A DNA stretch of 22,339 nt from Methylomonas sp. Its GTDB lineage: Bacteria > Pseudomonadota > Gammaproteobacteria > Methylococcales > Methylomonadaceae. The notes under the pieces were generated by a model. That model had not been told where the DNA came from and did not search any database. It saw only the letters and a list, made by a program, of their open reading frames with translations. This document shows, in pieces, positions 6,850 to 15,881 of the stretch. The position numbers were made by a program, and so were the translations under genes. The stretch lies in the NCBI GenBank assembly GCA_028688235.1, contig JAQTYP010000007.1:1-22339 (forward strand). The letters run 5' to 3'. Positions within the stretch are counted from its first letter, which is position 1, and every line of letters starts with the position of its first letter.

Positions 6850-8697
6850 ATGCAAAATCATTTCCCCCTCTGGAAAAACATTCTGGTCCTGACCGTTCTG
6901 GTTTTCGGCATTCTGTATGCCCTTCCCAATATTTTCGGCAACGACCCCGCAGTGCAGCTTGCTTCCAGTAACGCCACGCCGCTGCAACAAAGCCAAGCCG
7001 ATGCCGTTGCCGACAGCTTGAAACAAGCGGGATTAAGCCCCAAGGCGTTCGAATTCAAAGACGGCATAATCCTGGCTCGCTTCGGTAATACCGACGAACA
7101 GATGAAGGCCGCCGACATGCTCAGGAGCAAAATGTCGACCCAGGCCACCGTCGCACTGAATCTGGCACCCGCCACGCCGAGCTGGCTCAATACCCTTGGC
7201 GCAGAGCCCATGTATCTGGGACTGGATTTGCGCGGCGGCGTGCATTTCCTATTGGAAGTGGACATGGACACCGCACTGAAGCAGGCTGATGAACGCTATG
7301 TCAATGATATTCGTAGCGCCTTCAGAGAGGCAAAAATCCGCTATCAGACGATCAACAAGGAAGCCGATGGCATCAAAGTAGTACTGGCCAACGAAGAAGC
7401 CAGTGCGGCTGCCGTAGAAGTATTGAACAAGGATTTTCGCAACCTCGATTTGAACGAAAGCGGAGCTAACGAATTCCTGCTGTCCCTGCCAGAGCGCGAA
7501 ATCATTGCGATCAAAAAGGCGGCGCTGGAGCAAAACATCACGACGCTGCGCAACCGGGTCAATGAATTAGGCGTGGCTGAACCGATTATCCAACAACAAG
7601 GCAGCAGCCGTATCGTCGTGCAATTGCCCGGCGTGCAAGATACCGCTCGCGCCAAAGAATTGCTGGGCACTACGGCCACGCTGGAGTACCGCCTAGTCGA
7701 TGTCGAACACGATGTCAAATCCGCCGTCGAAGGCCACGTACCGCCTACCAGTCGTTTGTATAAAGACAAAAACGGCTCGCCTATTTTGCTGAAACGTGCT
7801 GTCATCGTCACCGGCGACCAGATCACCGACGCCTCTTCCGGCTTGGACCAGGACGGCCAACCTGCGGTATTCATCACGCTGGACGGCGTTGGCGCCAAGA
7901 AAATGGGCAAACTGACCCAAGAAAACATCGGCAAACCGATGGCTGTGGTCTTCATCGAATATAAATCCGATACCCAGATCGTCGACGGCCAAAAAGTTCA
8001 ACACAAAGAAAAAATAGAAAAAGTCATCAGTGTCGCGACGATACGCGACTCATTCAGCAAACGCTTTCAAACCACCGGCCTAGATAGCCCGCAAGAAGCC
8101 CGCACCTTGGCCCTATTGCTTAGGGCCGGCGCACTGGCGGCACCCGTCGAGATCGTCGAAGAACGCACCGTCGGCCCCAGCTTGGGACAGGAAAACATCG
8201 ACCAAGGCATGATGTCCATCAATATCGGTTTCCTGTTGGTCGTCGTATTCATGATCATCTATTACCGCAGCTTCGGCTTGATTGCCAATTTCGCACTGAT
8301 TTTCAACCTGGTATTGTTGATCGCCATTCTTTCGTTATTGCAAGCCACCTTGACCCTGCCCGGCATGGCCGGCATCGTGTTGACGGTCGGCATGGCGGTG
8401 GACGCCAATGTGCTGATCAACGAACGCATACGCGAGGAACTTCGCGGCGGCAATAGCCCTCAAGCCAGCATCTTCGTCGGTTACGAAAAAGCCTTCGCGA
8501 CGATTCTGGACTCCAACGTCACCACCTTACTGGTGGCTCTGTTACTGTTCGGTTTCGGCACAGGCCCCGTCAAAGGCTTCGCGGTGGTCTTGTCCATAGG
8601 CATTTTGACATCGATGTTCACGGCAATCACCGGCTCGCGCATGCTGGTAAACTGGTTCTACGGCGGCGACCGTCGCGTCGAAAAACTGTCTATCTAA
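6850..8697 (+). CDS. secD: Protein translocase subunit SecD
   Basis: SecD is an RND-type inner-membrane protein that, with SecF, uses the proton gradient to help pull exported proteins through SecYEG. The 615-residue length fits the gammaproteobacterial form. TM1 is at about 10-27, and the conserved LDLRGGVHF segment at 125-133 opens the first periplasmic domain. The C-terminal membrane block carries GMAVDANVLINERIREEL, in which Asp518 matches the proton-pathway aspartate reported in E. coli SecD (Asp519). The chain ends with SRMLVNWFYGG as usual. The expected secF gene does not follow: 53 bases after the stop comes ndk. Confidence 0.96.
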   Translation: MQNHFPLWKNILVLTVLVFGILYALPNIFGNDPAVQLASSNATPLQQSQADAVADSLKQAGLSPKAFEFKDGIILARFGNTDEQMKAADMLRSKMSTQATVALNLAPATPSWLNTLGAEPMYLGLDLRGGVHFLLEVDMDTALKQADERYVNDIRSAFREAKIRYQTINKEADGIKVVLANEEASAAAVEVLNKDFRNLDLNESGANEFLLSLPEREIIAIKKAALEQNITTLRNRVNELGVAEPIIQQQGSSRIVVQLPGVQDTARAKELLGTTATLEYRLVDVEHDVKSAVEGHVPPTSRLYKDKNGSPILLKRAVIVTGDQITDASSGLDQDGQPAVFITLDGVGAKKMGKLTQENIGKPMAVVFIEYKSDTQIVDGQKVQHKEKIEKVISVATIRDSFSKRFQTTGLDSPQEARTLALLLRAGALAAPVEIVEERTVGPSLGQENIDQGMMSINIGFLLVVVFMIIYYRSFGLIANFALIFNLVLLIAILSLLQATLTLPGMAGIVLTVGMAVDANVLINERIREELRGGNSPQASIFVGYEKAFATILDSNVTTLLVALLLFGFGTGPVKGFAVVLSIGILTSMFTAITGSRMLVNWFYGGDRRVEKLSI

Positions 8698-8703
8698 ACG
8701 CGC

Positions 8704-8709
8704 TATAAT
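8704..8709 (+). promoter_or_regulatory. Candidate -10 box for ndk
   Basis: A perfect TATAAT lies 41 bases upstream of the ndk ATG, in the secD-ndk gap. No good -35 hexamer is present at 16-18 bases. It could start a separate ndk transcript. Confidence 0.3.
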
Positions 8710-8750
8710 GCACCCATTTTTCATCATTAACCCAAACTGGAGTTTAACTA

Positions 8751-9182
8751 ATGGCAATCGAACGTACTTTCTCAATCATCAAGCCTGATGCAGTCGCTAA
8801 AAACGTGATTGGGGAAATTGTCAGCCGCTTCGAAAAAAACGGCCTGCGCGTCGTCGCATCCAAAATGTTGCAACTGAGTCAAGAACAAGCCGAAGGCTTT
8901 TATGCCGAGCATAAAGAACGCGGTTTCTTCAAAGACTTGATTAGCTTCATGATTTCCGGCCCCGTCGTTGTACAAGTATTGGAAGGCGAAAACGCGGTAT
9001 TGAAAAACCGTGACCTGATGGGCGCTACCAATCCTAAAGAAGCGGCTCCCGGCACCATCCGCGCCGACTTTGCAGTCAGCATCGACGAAAATGCCGTTCA
9101 CGGCTCCGATGCGCCAGAATCTGCTGCGAGAGAAATCGCTTACTTCTTCTCCGCTGATGAACTCTGCGACCGCATCCGTTAA
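8751..9182 (+). CDS. ndk: Nucleoside diphosphate kinase
   Basis: Ndk moves the gamma phosphate from NTPs to NDPs through a phospho-histidine, balancing nucleotide pools in the cytosol. The 143-residue length is standard. The active-site histidine is His117 in NAVHGSDA, and Lys11 in SIIKPDA near the start contacts phosphate. A GGAG ribosome site precedes the ATG. It opens the conserved gene block that runs to der. Its last 26 bases overlap the likely rlmN start in another frame. Confidence 0.97.
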   Translation: MAIERTFSIIKPDAVAKNVIGEIVSRFEKNGLRVVASKMLQLSQEQAEGFYAEHKERGFFKDLISFMISGPVVVQVLEGENAVLKNRDLMGATNPKEAAPGTIRADFAVSIDENAVHGSDAPESAAREIAYFFSADELCDRIR

Positions 9183-10266
9183 TTCGGCGTTGGTCAATTT
9201 GCTGGATTTCGACAGGAAAGGCCTGCAGGCCTTTTTTGTCGGTCTGGGCGAAAAACCCTTTCGCGCCACCCAGTTGCTGAAATGGATTTATCAGGAAGGC
9301 ATCGTCGACTTCGACGAGATGACCAACCTGAGTAAACACTTGCGCAACTATCTGAAGGATCACTGTGAAATCAAGACGCCGGAAATCGTCGCCGAGCAAT
9401 TGGCGTCGGACGGCACCTGCAAATGGGCCATGCAGACCCATTGCGGTAATCGGATAGAAACCGTCTATATTCCGGAAGAACGCCGCGCCACCTTGTGCAT
9501 TTCATCGCAAGTCGGCTGCGCCTTGGCCTGCAGTTTTTGCTCGACCGCGCAGCAAGGCTTCAACCGCAATTTAACTACCGCCGAAATCATAGGGCAGCTT
9601 TATCTCGCCCAAGAGCGCCTGGGCCCCGATCGCCGTATCACCAATGTCGTGATGATGGGCATGGGCGAACCCTTATTGAATTTCGATAACGTCGTCGCGG
9701 CAATGAATCTGATGATGGACGACTTTGCCTTCGGACTTTCCAAACGCCGCGTCACCGTCAGCACCTCCGGCGTCGTACCGGCCATGCACCGTTTGGCCGA
9801 TGCCTGCGACGTCAGTATGGCTGTATCGCTACACGCCCCGAACGACGCATTACGCGACCAACTGGTACCCATCAATCAAAAATACCCACTGGCGGAATTG
9901 ATGGGGGCCTGCCGAGAATACGCCAAAATCGGCCCGCGCAAGCACATCACGTTCGAATATGTCATGCTGGCCGGTATCAACGATAGCGAGGCCGATGCCA
10001 AAACATTGGCCAAGCTGCTGAAGAACGTGCCGTCCAAAATCAACCTGATTCCGTTCAACCCCTTCCCCCAATCCGACTATCGCTGTTCGGACATGGCAAC
10101 CATTCTGAAATTTCGGGACATATTACATAACGCCGGCATCGTCACGACGATACGCAAAACCCGCGGCGAAGACATAGATGCGGCCTGCGGACAACTGGTA
10201 GGCCAAGTTCAGGACAAGAGCCGTCGCCATTTGAAAGTGCGCGCACAAGCTGCAAGGACTCAATAA
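9157..10266 (+). CDS. rlmN: Dual-specificity RNA methyltransferase RlmN
   Basis: This radical-SAM enzyme methylates C2 of adenine 2503 in 23S rRNA and of adenine 37 in certain tRNAs. The 369-residue product carries the iron-sulfur motif as Cys121, Cys125 and Cys128 (CALACSFC). The further conserved cysteines are Cys114 (TLCISSQVG) and Cys344 (DAACGQL), the latter being the methyl-carrying residue. I chose ATG 9157 because it gives the usual N-terminal length ahead of LLDFDRKGLQAFF. It overlaps ndk by 26 bases and has no visible ribosome site. An in-frame start at 9070 would overlap ndk much more and is unlikely. It is followed 2 bases later by pilW. Confidence 0.95.
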   Translation: MNSATASVNSALVNLLDFDRKGLQAFFVGLGEKPFRATQLLKWIYQEGIVDFDEMTNLSKHLRNYLKDHCEIKTPEIVAEQLASDGTCKWAMQTHCGNRIETVYIPEERRATLCISSQVGCALACSFCSTAQQGFNRNLTTAEIIGQLYLAQERLGPDRRITNVVMMGMGEPLLNFDNVVAAMNLMMDDFAFGLSKRRVTVSTSGVVPAMHRLADACDVSMAVSLHAPNDALRDQLVPINQKYPLAELMGACREYAKIGPRKHITFEYVMLAGINDSEADAKTLAKLLKNVPSKINLIPFNPFPQSDYRCSDMATILKFRDILHNAGIVTTIRKTRGEDIDAACGQLVGQVQDKSRRHLKVRAQAARTQ

Positions 10267-10268
10267 TC

Positions 10269-11039
10269 ATGTCTCACCCACATCGCTTGCGCCTTATTTC
10301 ATTCACGCTGGCCTGCACGTTGACCGGCGCTTGCGCACTGATACCCGATTTTGGCAGCGACGGCATGAGCAGCAGCGAAAAAGCCACGCTGAATTTGCAA
10401 ATGGGCGTACGTTATCTGGAAATGAACATGCTGGAAGTCGCCAAGGAAAAGCTCGACATCGCTTACAGCATGGATTCCAGAAATCCCGATATCCTGAATG
10501 CACTGGCGGTCTATTACGAGCGCATGAAGAACGACGAACAAGCCGCCGATTTTTACCAGGCGGCCATCGATAAAGACCCTGACAATCACAGCATCAAAAA
10601 CAATTTCGGCCGGTTTTTGTGCGAGCGAAACCAGCTCGAAAAGGGTACTACCCTATTGCAGGAATCTCTGGACTCGCCGCTCAACAAACGCCCCTGGCTG
10701 GCGTTGAGCAACATCGGTCTTTGCCGCTTGCGGCAAAATGACGCTACGCAAGCCGAGGAGTATTTTCGCCGCGCACTGCAGGCCAATCCGGAATATTCGG
10801 CGGCGCTGCAAGAGCTGATGAAAATCAGCTATAACAAGCAGGAATATATGTCGGCTCGGGCCTTTTTGGAACGCTATCTGGCGGTCGCCAAACCAACCCC
10901 GGAAACCCTGTGGTTCGCTTTCCAGACCGAACGCGCGCTGGGCAACCATCAAGATGCGGAAAATTATAAAGAACAGTTAATCACCTTATTTCCGACCTCG
11001 TCCGAGGCCAGTCAAGTCAAATCCGCTATCAGTAAATAG
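10269..11039 (+). CDS. pilW: Type IV pilus biogenesis/stability lipoprotein PilW (PilF)
   Basis: This TPR-repeat lipoprotein helps the PilQ secretin assemble in the outer membrane for type IV pili. The 256-residue product has a signal peptide with lipobox LTGAC (lipid-carrying Cys22). Several tetratricopeptide repeats follow from about residue 40 to 240, for example the stretches around NPDILNALAVYYERM and DNHSIKNNFGRFLCERNQ. The ribosome site AAGGA sits just before the start. Its place directly after rlmN is the usual one. rodZ and ispG, which normally follow, are absent, and hisS starts 20 bases on. No other pilus gene is in the window. Confidence 0.93.
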   Translation: MSHPHRLRLISFTLACTLTGACALIPDFGSDGMSSSEKATLNLQMGVRYLEMNMLEVAKEKLDIAYSMDSRNPDILNALAVYYERMKNDEQAADFYQAAIDKDPDNHSIKNNFGRFLCERNQLEKGTTLLQESLDSPLNKRPWLALSNIGLCRLRQNDATQAEEYFRRALQANPEYSAALQELMKISYNKQEYMSARAFLERYLAVAKPTPETLWFAFQTERALGNHQDAENYKEQLITLFPTSSEASQVKSAISK

Positions 11040-11059
11040 CCCGGCATCGATCATCGTAT

Positions 11060-12358
11060 ATGGCAAAAAATCAGCAGGCCATTCAGGCCATACGCGGAAT
11101 GCACGACATTCTGCCCGAACAATCCCCTTATTGGCAGTGGCTGGAACACAACGCCCGCCAGGTTCTGGCATCCTACGGCTATCAGGAAATCCGCCTGCCT
11201 ATCGTCGAAAAAACCGAGTTGTTCAAACGCTCGATAGGCGAAGTCACCGACATCGTCGAAAAGGAAATGTATACCTTCGACGATAGAAACGGCGATTCCT
11301 TGACGCTGCGTCCGGAAGGCACGGCAGGCTGCCTGCGCGCCTGTCTGGAACACGGCTTGTTGCATAATCAAAGCCATCGTTTATGGTATTACGGCCCGAT
11401 GTTTCGGCATGAGCGCCCGCAAAAAGGCAGATACCGCCAGTTTTATCAACTGGGCGTCGAAACTTATGGCATGGCCGGACCCGACGTCGATGCCGAGATG
11501 ATACAACTGACCGACAGACTGTGGCGCAAGCTAGGCATACGAGACAATGTCGCATTGCAACTGAACTCCCTGGGTACCACCGAAGAACGCGCCGCCTACC
11601 GCGGCCACTTAGTCGGCTATTTCAAACAACATATCGATGTGCTGGACGAAGACAGCTTGCGTCGCTTGGAAACCAATCCCTTGCGTATACTGGACAGCAA
11701 GAATCCCGACATGCTGCCGATGTTGCGCGAGGCGCCTGTGCTGCTGGAACACTTAGGCGAAGAAAGCTTAAGGCACTTCGATAGCCTGAAAACCATGCTG
11801 GACGACCTGGGTATCGTTTACGAATTGAATACCCGCTTGGTACGCGGCCTGGATTATTACGGCAAAACCGTCTTCGAATGGGTCACCGACGACCTCGGCG
11901 CCCAGGGCACTATTTGCGCCGGCGGCCGTTACGATGGCCTGATAGAACAACTAGGCGGCAAAGCCAATCACGCGATAGGTTTTGCGATGGGCATGGAGCG
12001 CATACTGGCACTGGTCGAGCAGCTCGATACCGTTAATATTGCGTCTAGCGTGGATGTCTACATGATAAGAGTGGGTACCGAAGCGGAAAAAGCCGGCTTG
12101 TTGCTCAGTGAACAAATCCGCAACGCTATTGACGGATTGAAGTTACAGGTCAACTGCGGCGGCGGCAGCTTCAAAAGCCAGTTCAAAAAAGCCGACAAAT
12201 CCGGCGCCGAATTTGCGATCATCATTGGTGAAGACGAGGCCGCGCGCGGCGAAGTCGCGTTAAAATCGCTACGCATAGAACAGGAACAAGTCAGTTTGAC
12301 CCACAGTGCGTTGTTACAAATCCTCGAAGACTGGCACCAAAACAAACCTCTTGCTTAA
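11060..12358 (+). CDS. hisS: Histidine-tRNA ligase
   Basis: HisS charges tRNA-His with histidine in the cytosol. It is a class II synthetase of 432 residues, the usual length. Motif 2 is FRHERPQKGR (115-124). The histidine-specific element RGLDYY is at 262-267. Motif 3 is GFAMGMERIL (307-316). The C-terminal anticodon-binding domain occupies about residues 330-425. The start has only a weak ribosome site and is probably translated in coupling with pilW. It lies immediately before yfgM, as in most gammaproteobacteria. Confidence 0.97.
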   Translation: MAKNQQAIQAIRGMHDILPEQSPYWQWLEHNARQVLASYGYQEIRLPIVEKTELFKRSIGEVTDIVEKEMYTFDDRNGDSLTLRPEGTAGCLRACLEHGLLHNQSHRLWYYGPMFRHERPQKGRYRQFYQLGVETYGMAGPDVDAEMIQLTDRLWRKLGIRDNVALQLNSLGTTEERAAYRGHLVGYFKQHIDVLDEDSLRRLETNPLRILDSKNPDMLPMLREAPVLLEHLGEESLRHFDSLKTMLDDLGIVYELNTRLVRGLDYYGKTVFEWVTDDLGAQGTICAGGRYDGLIEQLGGKANHAIGFAMGMERILALVEQLDTVNIASSVDVYMIRVGTEAEKAGLLLSEQIRNAIDGLKLQVNCGGGSFKSQFKKADKSGAEFAIIIGEDEAARGEVALKSLRIEQEQVSLTHSALLQILEDWHQNKPLA

Positions 12359-12376
12359 TTAAAACAGGGAAATACC

Positions 12377-13030
12377 GTGGCTATTTACGATACCGAAGAA
12401 GAACAAATCGAACAGCTGAAAAAATGGTGGGAAGCCAACAACACCTCATTGATTGCCGGCGTGATCAGCGCAATCGTCTTGGTGACAGGCTGGAACCTCT
12501 GGCAAAACCATCAACTGGGACAACGCCAACAAGCTTCGCAGCTCTATCAAAACCTATTGGACGGCGCCGGCAAAAACGATAACGCATCGGTCGAAAAACT
12601 GGCCGACCAACTTGCTGCCGAACACGGTTCATCGGCCTATGCCCATTTCGCCGCGTTGGCAAAAGCCAAGAGTAAAGTCGCGCAAGGCGATTTAGAAGCG
12701 GCCAAAGCCATATTACAGCAGCAAATACAAAAAGCCGGCACCGAGGAATTGCAACACGTAGCCCGCTTGCGGCTAGTGCAATTGCTGCTGGCAACCGGAC
12801 AACACGAAGAAGGCTTGAAGCTGATCGCCGCGGTCGACCCAAGCAAAACCGAAGGCTTCTCAGCAAGCTACGACGAACTGGAAGGCGATTTATATGTCGC
12901 GATGAACCGCTTGGACGACGCCCGCAATGCCTATCAAAACGCGATCAGGACGGGTCAGGCCACGGCGTTGGCACAGTTCAAACTGGATGATATTGCCGCA
13001 CCGGCTTTCGACCCGGCTAACGCCAATTAA
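12377..13030 (+). CDS. yfgM: YfgM family inner-membrane TPR-like protein
   Basis: YfgM is a small inner-membrane protein linked in E. coli to SecYEG and the periplasmic chaperone PpiD. The start is a GTG at 12377 with AGGGA upstream, and the first residues MAIYDTEEEQIEQLKKWWE are typical of the family. The membrane helix is at about 24-43 (LIAGVISAIVLVTGWNLW), followed by a periplasmic helical-repeat domain to residue 217. It follows hisS by 18 bases and precedes bamB, the conserved arrangement. A link to export fits the yajC-secD genes upstream, but that proximity may be accidental. Confidence 0.92.
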   Translation: MAIYDTEEEQIEQLKKWWEANNTSLIAGVISAIVLVTGWNLWQNHQLGQRQQASQLYQNLLDGAGKNDNASVEKLADQLAAEHGSSAYAHFAALAKAKSKVAQGDLEAAKAILQQQIQKAGTEELQHVARLRLVQLLLATGQHEEGLKLIAAVDPSKTEGFSASYDELEGDLYVAMNRLDDARNAYQNAIRTGQATALAQFKLDDIAAPAFDPANAN

Positions 13031-13049
13031 ACACTTGACCAAGACACGA

Positions 13050-14264
13050 ATGCTGACAGCCGCGCTTAACCCATCACGTATCCTACCGATTCTATTGGCC
13101 TGCTTGCCGCTGATGTCGGGATGTACCGCGCTGGATGCCGGGCGCGACCTGGTTTCGGGCCTATCCGACAGCCTATTCGGTGACGAGGACGCCACCGACC
13201 CACCTGCCGTATTGACTGAATACACGGCCGAGTTACAAATCGATCCGATATGGAAAACCTCGGTCGGTAGCGGAGCCGACAAGCAGTTTTTAAAACTGAT
13301 TCCGACCGTTCAGGCCGACCGCGTTTATGCCGCCGATCGCAAAGGCACGTTACAAGCCCGAAGCACCGTCGACGGCGACCTGATCTGGGAGTCCAATGCC
13401 GAATTGAGCTACTCGGCGGGCCCCGGTTTGGGGCGAAACGTCCTGGTCATGGGTTGTACCTCCGGGGAAGTGGCGGCCTACGATATCGCCACTGGCGAGC
13501 AACGCTGGATAACGACCGTACCTAGCGAGGTGCAGGCCGTACCGGTAGTCGCCGACGGAGTCGTCGTCGTCCGTACCACCGACGGAAAGGTCATAGCCCT
13601 TCGTGAGTCCGACGGTTCCCAAATCTGGCTTTCCGAAAGCAGCGTACCGGCTTTGAGCATACGAGGGGCCGGTGCCCCCATCATCGTCGAAAAAGCCGTC
13701 GTGATCGGATCGGCTAACGGCAAGATGCAAGCCTTGCAACTTAGCGACGGCAAAAGCCTATGGGAAGCGACCATTGCCATGCCGACAGGCCGCTCCGAAG
13801 TCGAGCGCCTGGTGGATCTGGACGTCGATCCGGTACACAGTCGCGGCGCCATCTTCATTTCCAGCTTCACCGGCGGCACCTCCTCGGTATCCGAAGTGGA
13901 CGGCGACGTGATCTGGCGCAACCCCGACATCTCATCTTACGCCGGCATCAGCGTCGATTTCCGCTATTTATACATCACCGACACCCATAGCGAGGTCTCC
14001 CAGCTGGATCAGCGCAACGGTGCATCACTGTGGAAACAAAAAGACTTGCACAACCGGCAACTGACAGCCCCCGTGGTTTACGATAATTACGTCGTGGTCG
14101 GCGATTTCGAGGGCTATGTGCATTGGCTGTCCATCAGCGACGGCCGCATGCTGGGCCGAACACAAATCGCCAGCTCGCCTATCGAAGCCAATCCGGTCGT
14201 TGTCGACGGCACGGTCTATATTTACGCCAAAGACGGCTCCCTCGCAGCCTTGAGAGCGAGATAA
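13050..14264 (+). CDS. bamB: Outer-membrane assembly lipoprotein BamB
   Basis: BamB is the beta-propeller lipoprotein of the BAM complex that folds beta-barrel proteins into the outer membrane. The start at 13050 gives a 404-residue product with a signal peptide and lipobox LMSGC (lipid-carrying Cys25). A longer in-frame start at 12927 would overlap yfgM and is unlikely; a TTG at 13035 is a minor alternative. PQQ-like propeller repeats follow with recurring blade endings such as DGDLIWES, TGEQRWIT, DGSQIWLS and DGKSLWEA. No strong ribosome site is visible. The gene lies between yfgM and der as expected. Confidence 0.95.
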   Translation: MLTAALNPSRILPILLACLPLMSGCTALDAGRDLVSGLSDSLFGDEDATDPPAVLTEYTAELQIDPIWKTSVGSGADKQFLKLIPTVQADRVYAADRKGTLQARSTVDGDLIWESNAELSYSAGPGLGRNVLVMGCTSGEVAAYDIATGEQRWITTVPSEVQAVPVVADGVVVVRTTDGKVIALRESDGSQIWLSESSVPALSIRGAGAPIIVEKAVVIGSANGKMQALQLSDGKSLWEATIAMPTGRSEVERLVDLDVDPVHSRGAIFISSFTGGTSSVSEVDGDVIWRNPDISSYAGISVDFRYLYITDTHSEVSQLDQRNGASLWKQKDLHNRQLTAPVVYDNYVVVGDFEGYVHWLSISDGRMLGRTQIASSPIEANPVVVDGTVYIYAKDGSLAALRAR

Positions 14265-14266
14265 TC

Positions 14267-15658
14267 ATGTTACCAGTCATAGCCCTGGTGGGCCGCCCCA
14301 ACGTCGGCAAATCCACCTTATTCAATTACCTGACTCGCAGCCGTGAGGCTCTTGTCGCCGACTATCCGGGCTTGACCCGTGATCGCCAATACGGCCGTGT
14401 CAAACGCGGTGAACGCGATTGTCTGGTCGTCGACACCGGCGGCATCACCGACGACTTGGAAGGCATAGATGCCTTCGCTAAAAAACAAGTCGAAATCGCG
14501 CTGCAGGAAGCCGATGTCGTATTCTTCCTGGTCGACGCCCGCGACGGCATCAACGCTTCCGATGAAGCCATCGCCGACACGCTACGCAAACTCGGCAAGC
14601 CCGTCGTGCTGGTGGTCAATAAAATCGACGGCATAGACAGCAACACCGTAACCCACGACTTTTACAGCCTGGGCCTGGGCGAACCTGTGCCGATTGCCGC
14701 CTCGCGCGGCCGCAACGTCCATGAACTATTGGGCCATATCGACGCATTGATTCCTGCGGACGAAGAGACCCCCGAAGAAATCGATCCCGGCATCGCCATC
14801 GCGATAGTCGGCCGCCCTAACGTCGGCAAATCGACACTGGTCAACAGACTACTGGGCGAAGAGCGCGTCGTCGTGTTCGACGAAGCCGGCACCACCCGCG
14901 ACAGCATATACATTCCGTTCGAGCGCAATGGCCAAAAATTCACGCTGATAGACACCGCCGGCATGCGCCGCAGAGCCAGGGTTTCCTTAACGGTCGAAAA
15001 GTTCAGCATCATCAAATCGCTACAGGCCATAGAAAAAGCTCACGTCGTGATTTACCTGATCGATGCCCGCGAGGGCGTTACCGACCAGGATGCCCATATT
15101 CTGGGTCTGGTGCTGGAGGCCGGCCGCGCCTTGATCATAGGCTTGAACAAATGGGACGGCCTGAACGCCGAACACCGCGAATTCGTCAAAAAACAGATAG
15201 AGATGAAGCTGTCGTTTCTGGATTTCGCCGAAAAACACCCGATTTCGGCCCTGCACGGCAGCGGCGTCGGCAAGCTGTTCGACGTCGTGCATAGCCTGTA
15301 CGATGCAGCGATGATAGACATGTCCACTCCGGAACTGACCCGCATCCTGAACGACGCCGTCTCCGCCCATCAGCCGCCGCTGGTTGGAGGCCGCCGCATC
15401 AAGTTGAAATACGCACATCAAGGCGGCCGCAATCCGCCTATAGTCGTGATTCACGGCGTACAAACCGATTCGCTGCCAAGCGCCTACAAGCGCTATTTGA
15501 TGAACTATTACCGCGATCAGTTGAGATTGAAAGGTACGCCGGTTCGGCTAATCTTTAAATCGCCCGAGAACCCTTTCCACGGCCAAAAGAACAAACTGAG
15601 CGATAGGCAAATCAAGAAGCGCAAGCGCCTGATCGATTTCACGAAGCGGAAGAAATAA
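14267..15658 (+). CDS. der: Ribosome-assembly GTPase Der (EngA)
   Basis: Der is an essential GTPase needed for maturation of the 50S ribosomal subunit. The 463-residue product has two tandem GTPase domains, each with its own G1 loop GRPNVGKS (9-16 and 182-189). Domain one also shows DTGG (56-59) and NKID (118-121); domain two shows DTAGM and NKWD. A KH-like domain fills the C-terminus, ending in a basic tail. The start 2 bases after the bamB stop is chosen over an upstream in-frame start at 14123, which would lie within bamB. It ends the conserved ndk-to-der block. Confidence 0.97.
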   Translation: MLPVIALVGRPNVGKSTLFNYLTRSREALVADYPGLTRDRQYGRVKRGERDCLVVDTGGITDDLEGIDAFAKKQVEIALQEADVVFFLVDARDGINASDEAIADTLRKLGKPVVLVVNKIDGIDSNTVTHDFYSLGLGEPVPIAASRGRNVHELLGHIDALIPADEETPEEIDPGIAIAIVGRPNVGKSTLVNRLLGEERVVVFDEAGTTRDSIYIPFERNGQKFTLIDTAGMRRRARVSLTVEKFSIIKSLQAIEKAHVVIYLIDAREGVTDQDAHILGLVLEAGRALIIGLNKWDGLNAEHREFVKKQIEMKLSFLDFAEKHPISALHGSGVGKLFDVVHSLYDAAMIDMSTPELTRILNDAVSAHQPPLVGGRRIKLKYAHQGGRNPPIVVIHGVQTDSLPSAYKRYLMNYYRDQLRLKGTPVRLIFKSPENPFHGQKNKLSDRQIKKRKRLIDFTKRKK

Positions 15659-15690
15659 CGGCACCAGGTACCATTAAGGTGCACGGAACT

Positions 15691-15710
15691 GGGGCGAATG
15701 AATTCGCCCC
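15691..15710 (+). terminator. Possible stem-loop terminator after der
   Basis: GGGGCGAA-TGAA-TTCGCCCC forms a perfect 8-bp stem with a 4-base loop, 32 bases after the der stop. It is GC-rich at the base but has no T run after it on either strand. It is therefore not a standard intrinsic terminator. It may protect the 3' end or be a repeat fragment. Confidence 0.35.
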
Positions 15711-15881
15711 AAGGCATTCGAAAATCGGAAAGTCATTATTGACGGAATCTTAAGTTAAAAAACGTCGTTCCGACAGGGATTCCCGGAGCCAAATCGCAAA
15801 GCGTGTGAACAAGGCACCCAGAGTGCGAGAAGTTATTTTCAACCAAATCCTTACGTCTTAAATCATGTTTGGAGAAACTCG

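Noticed and set aside
15691..15710. Calling the stem-loop after der a definite intrinsic terminator
   Set aside because: There is no T run on either strand after the stem, so it is listed only as possible.
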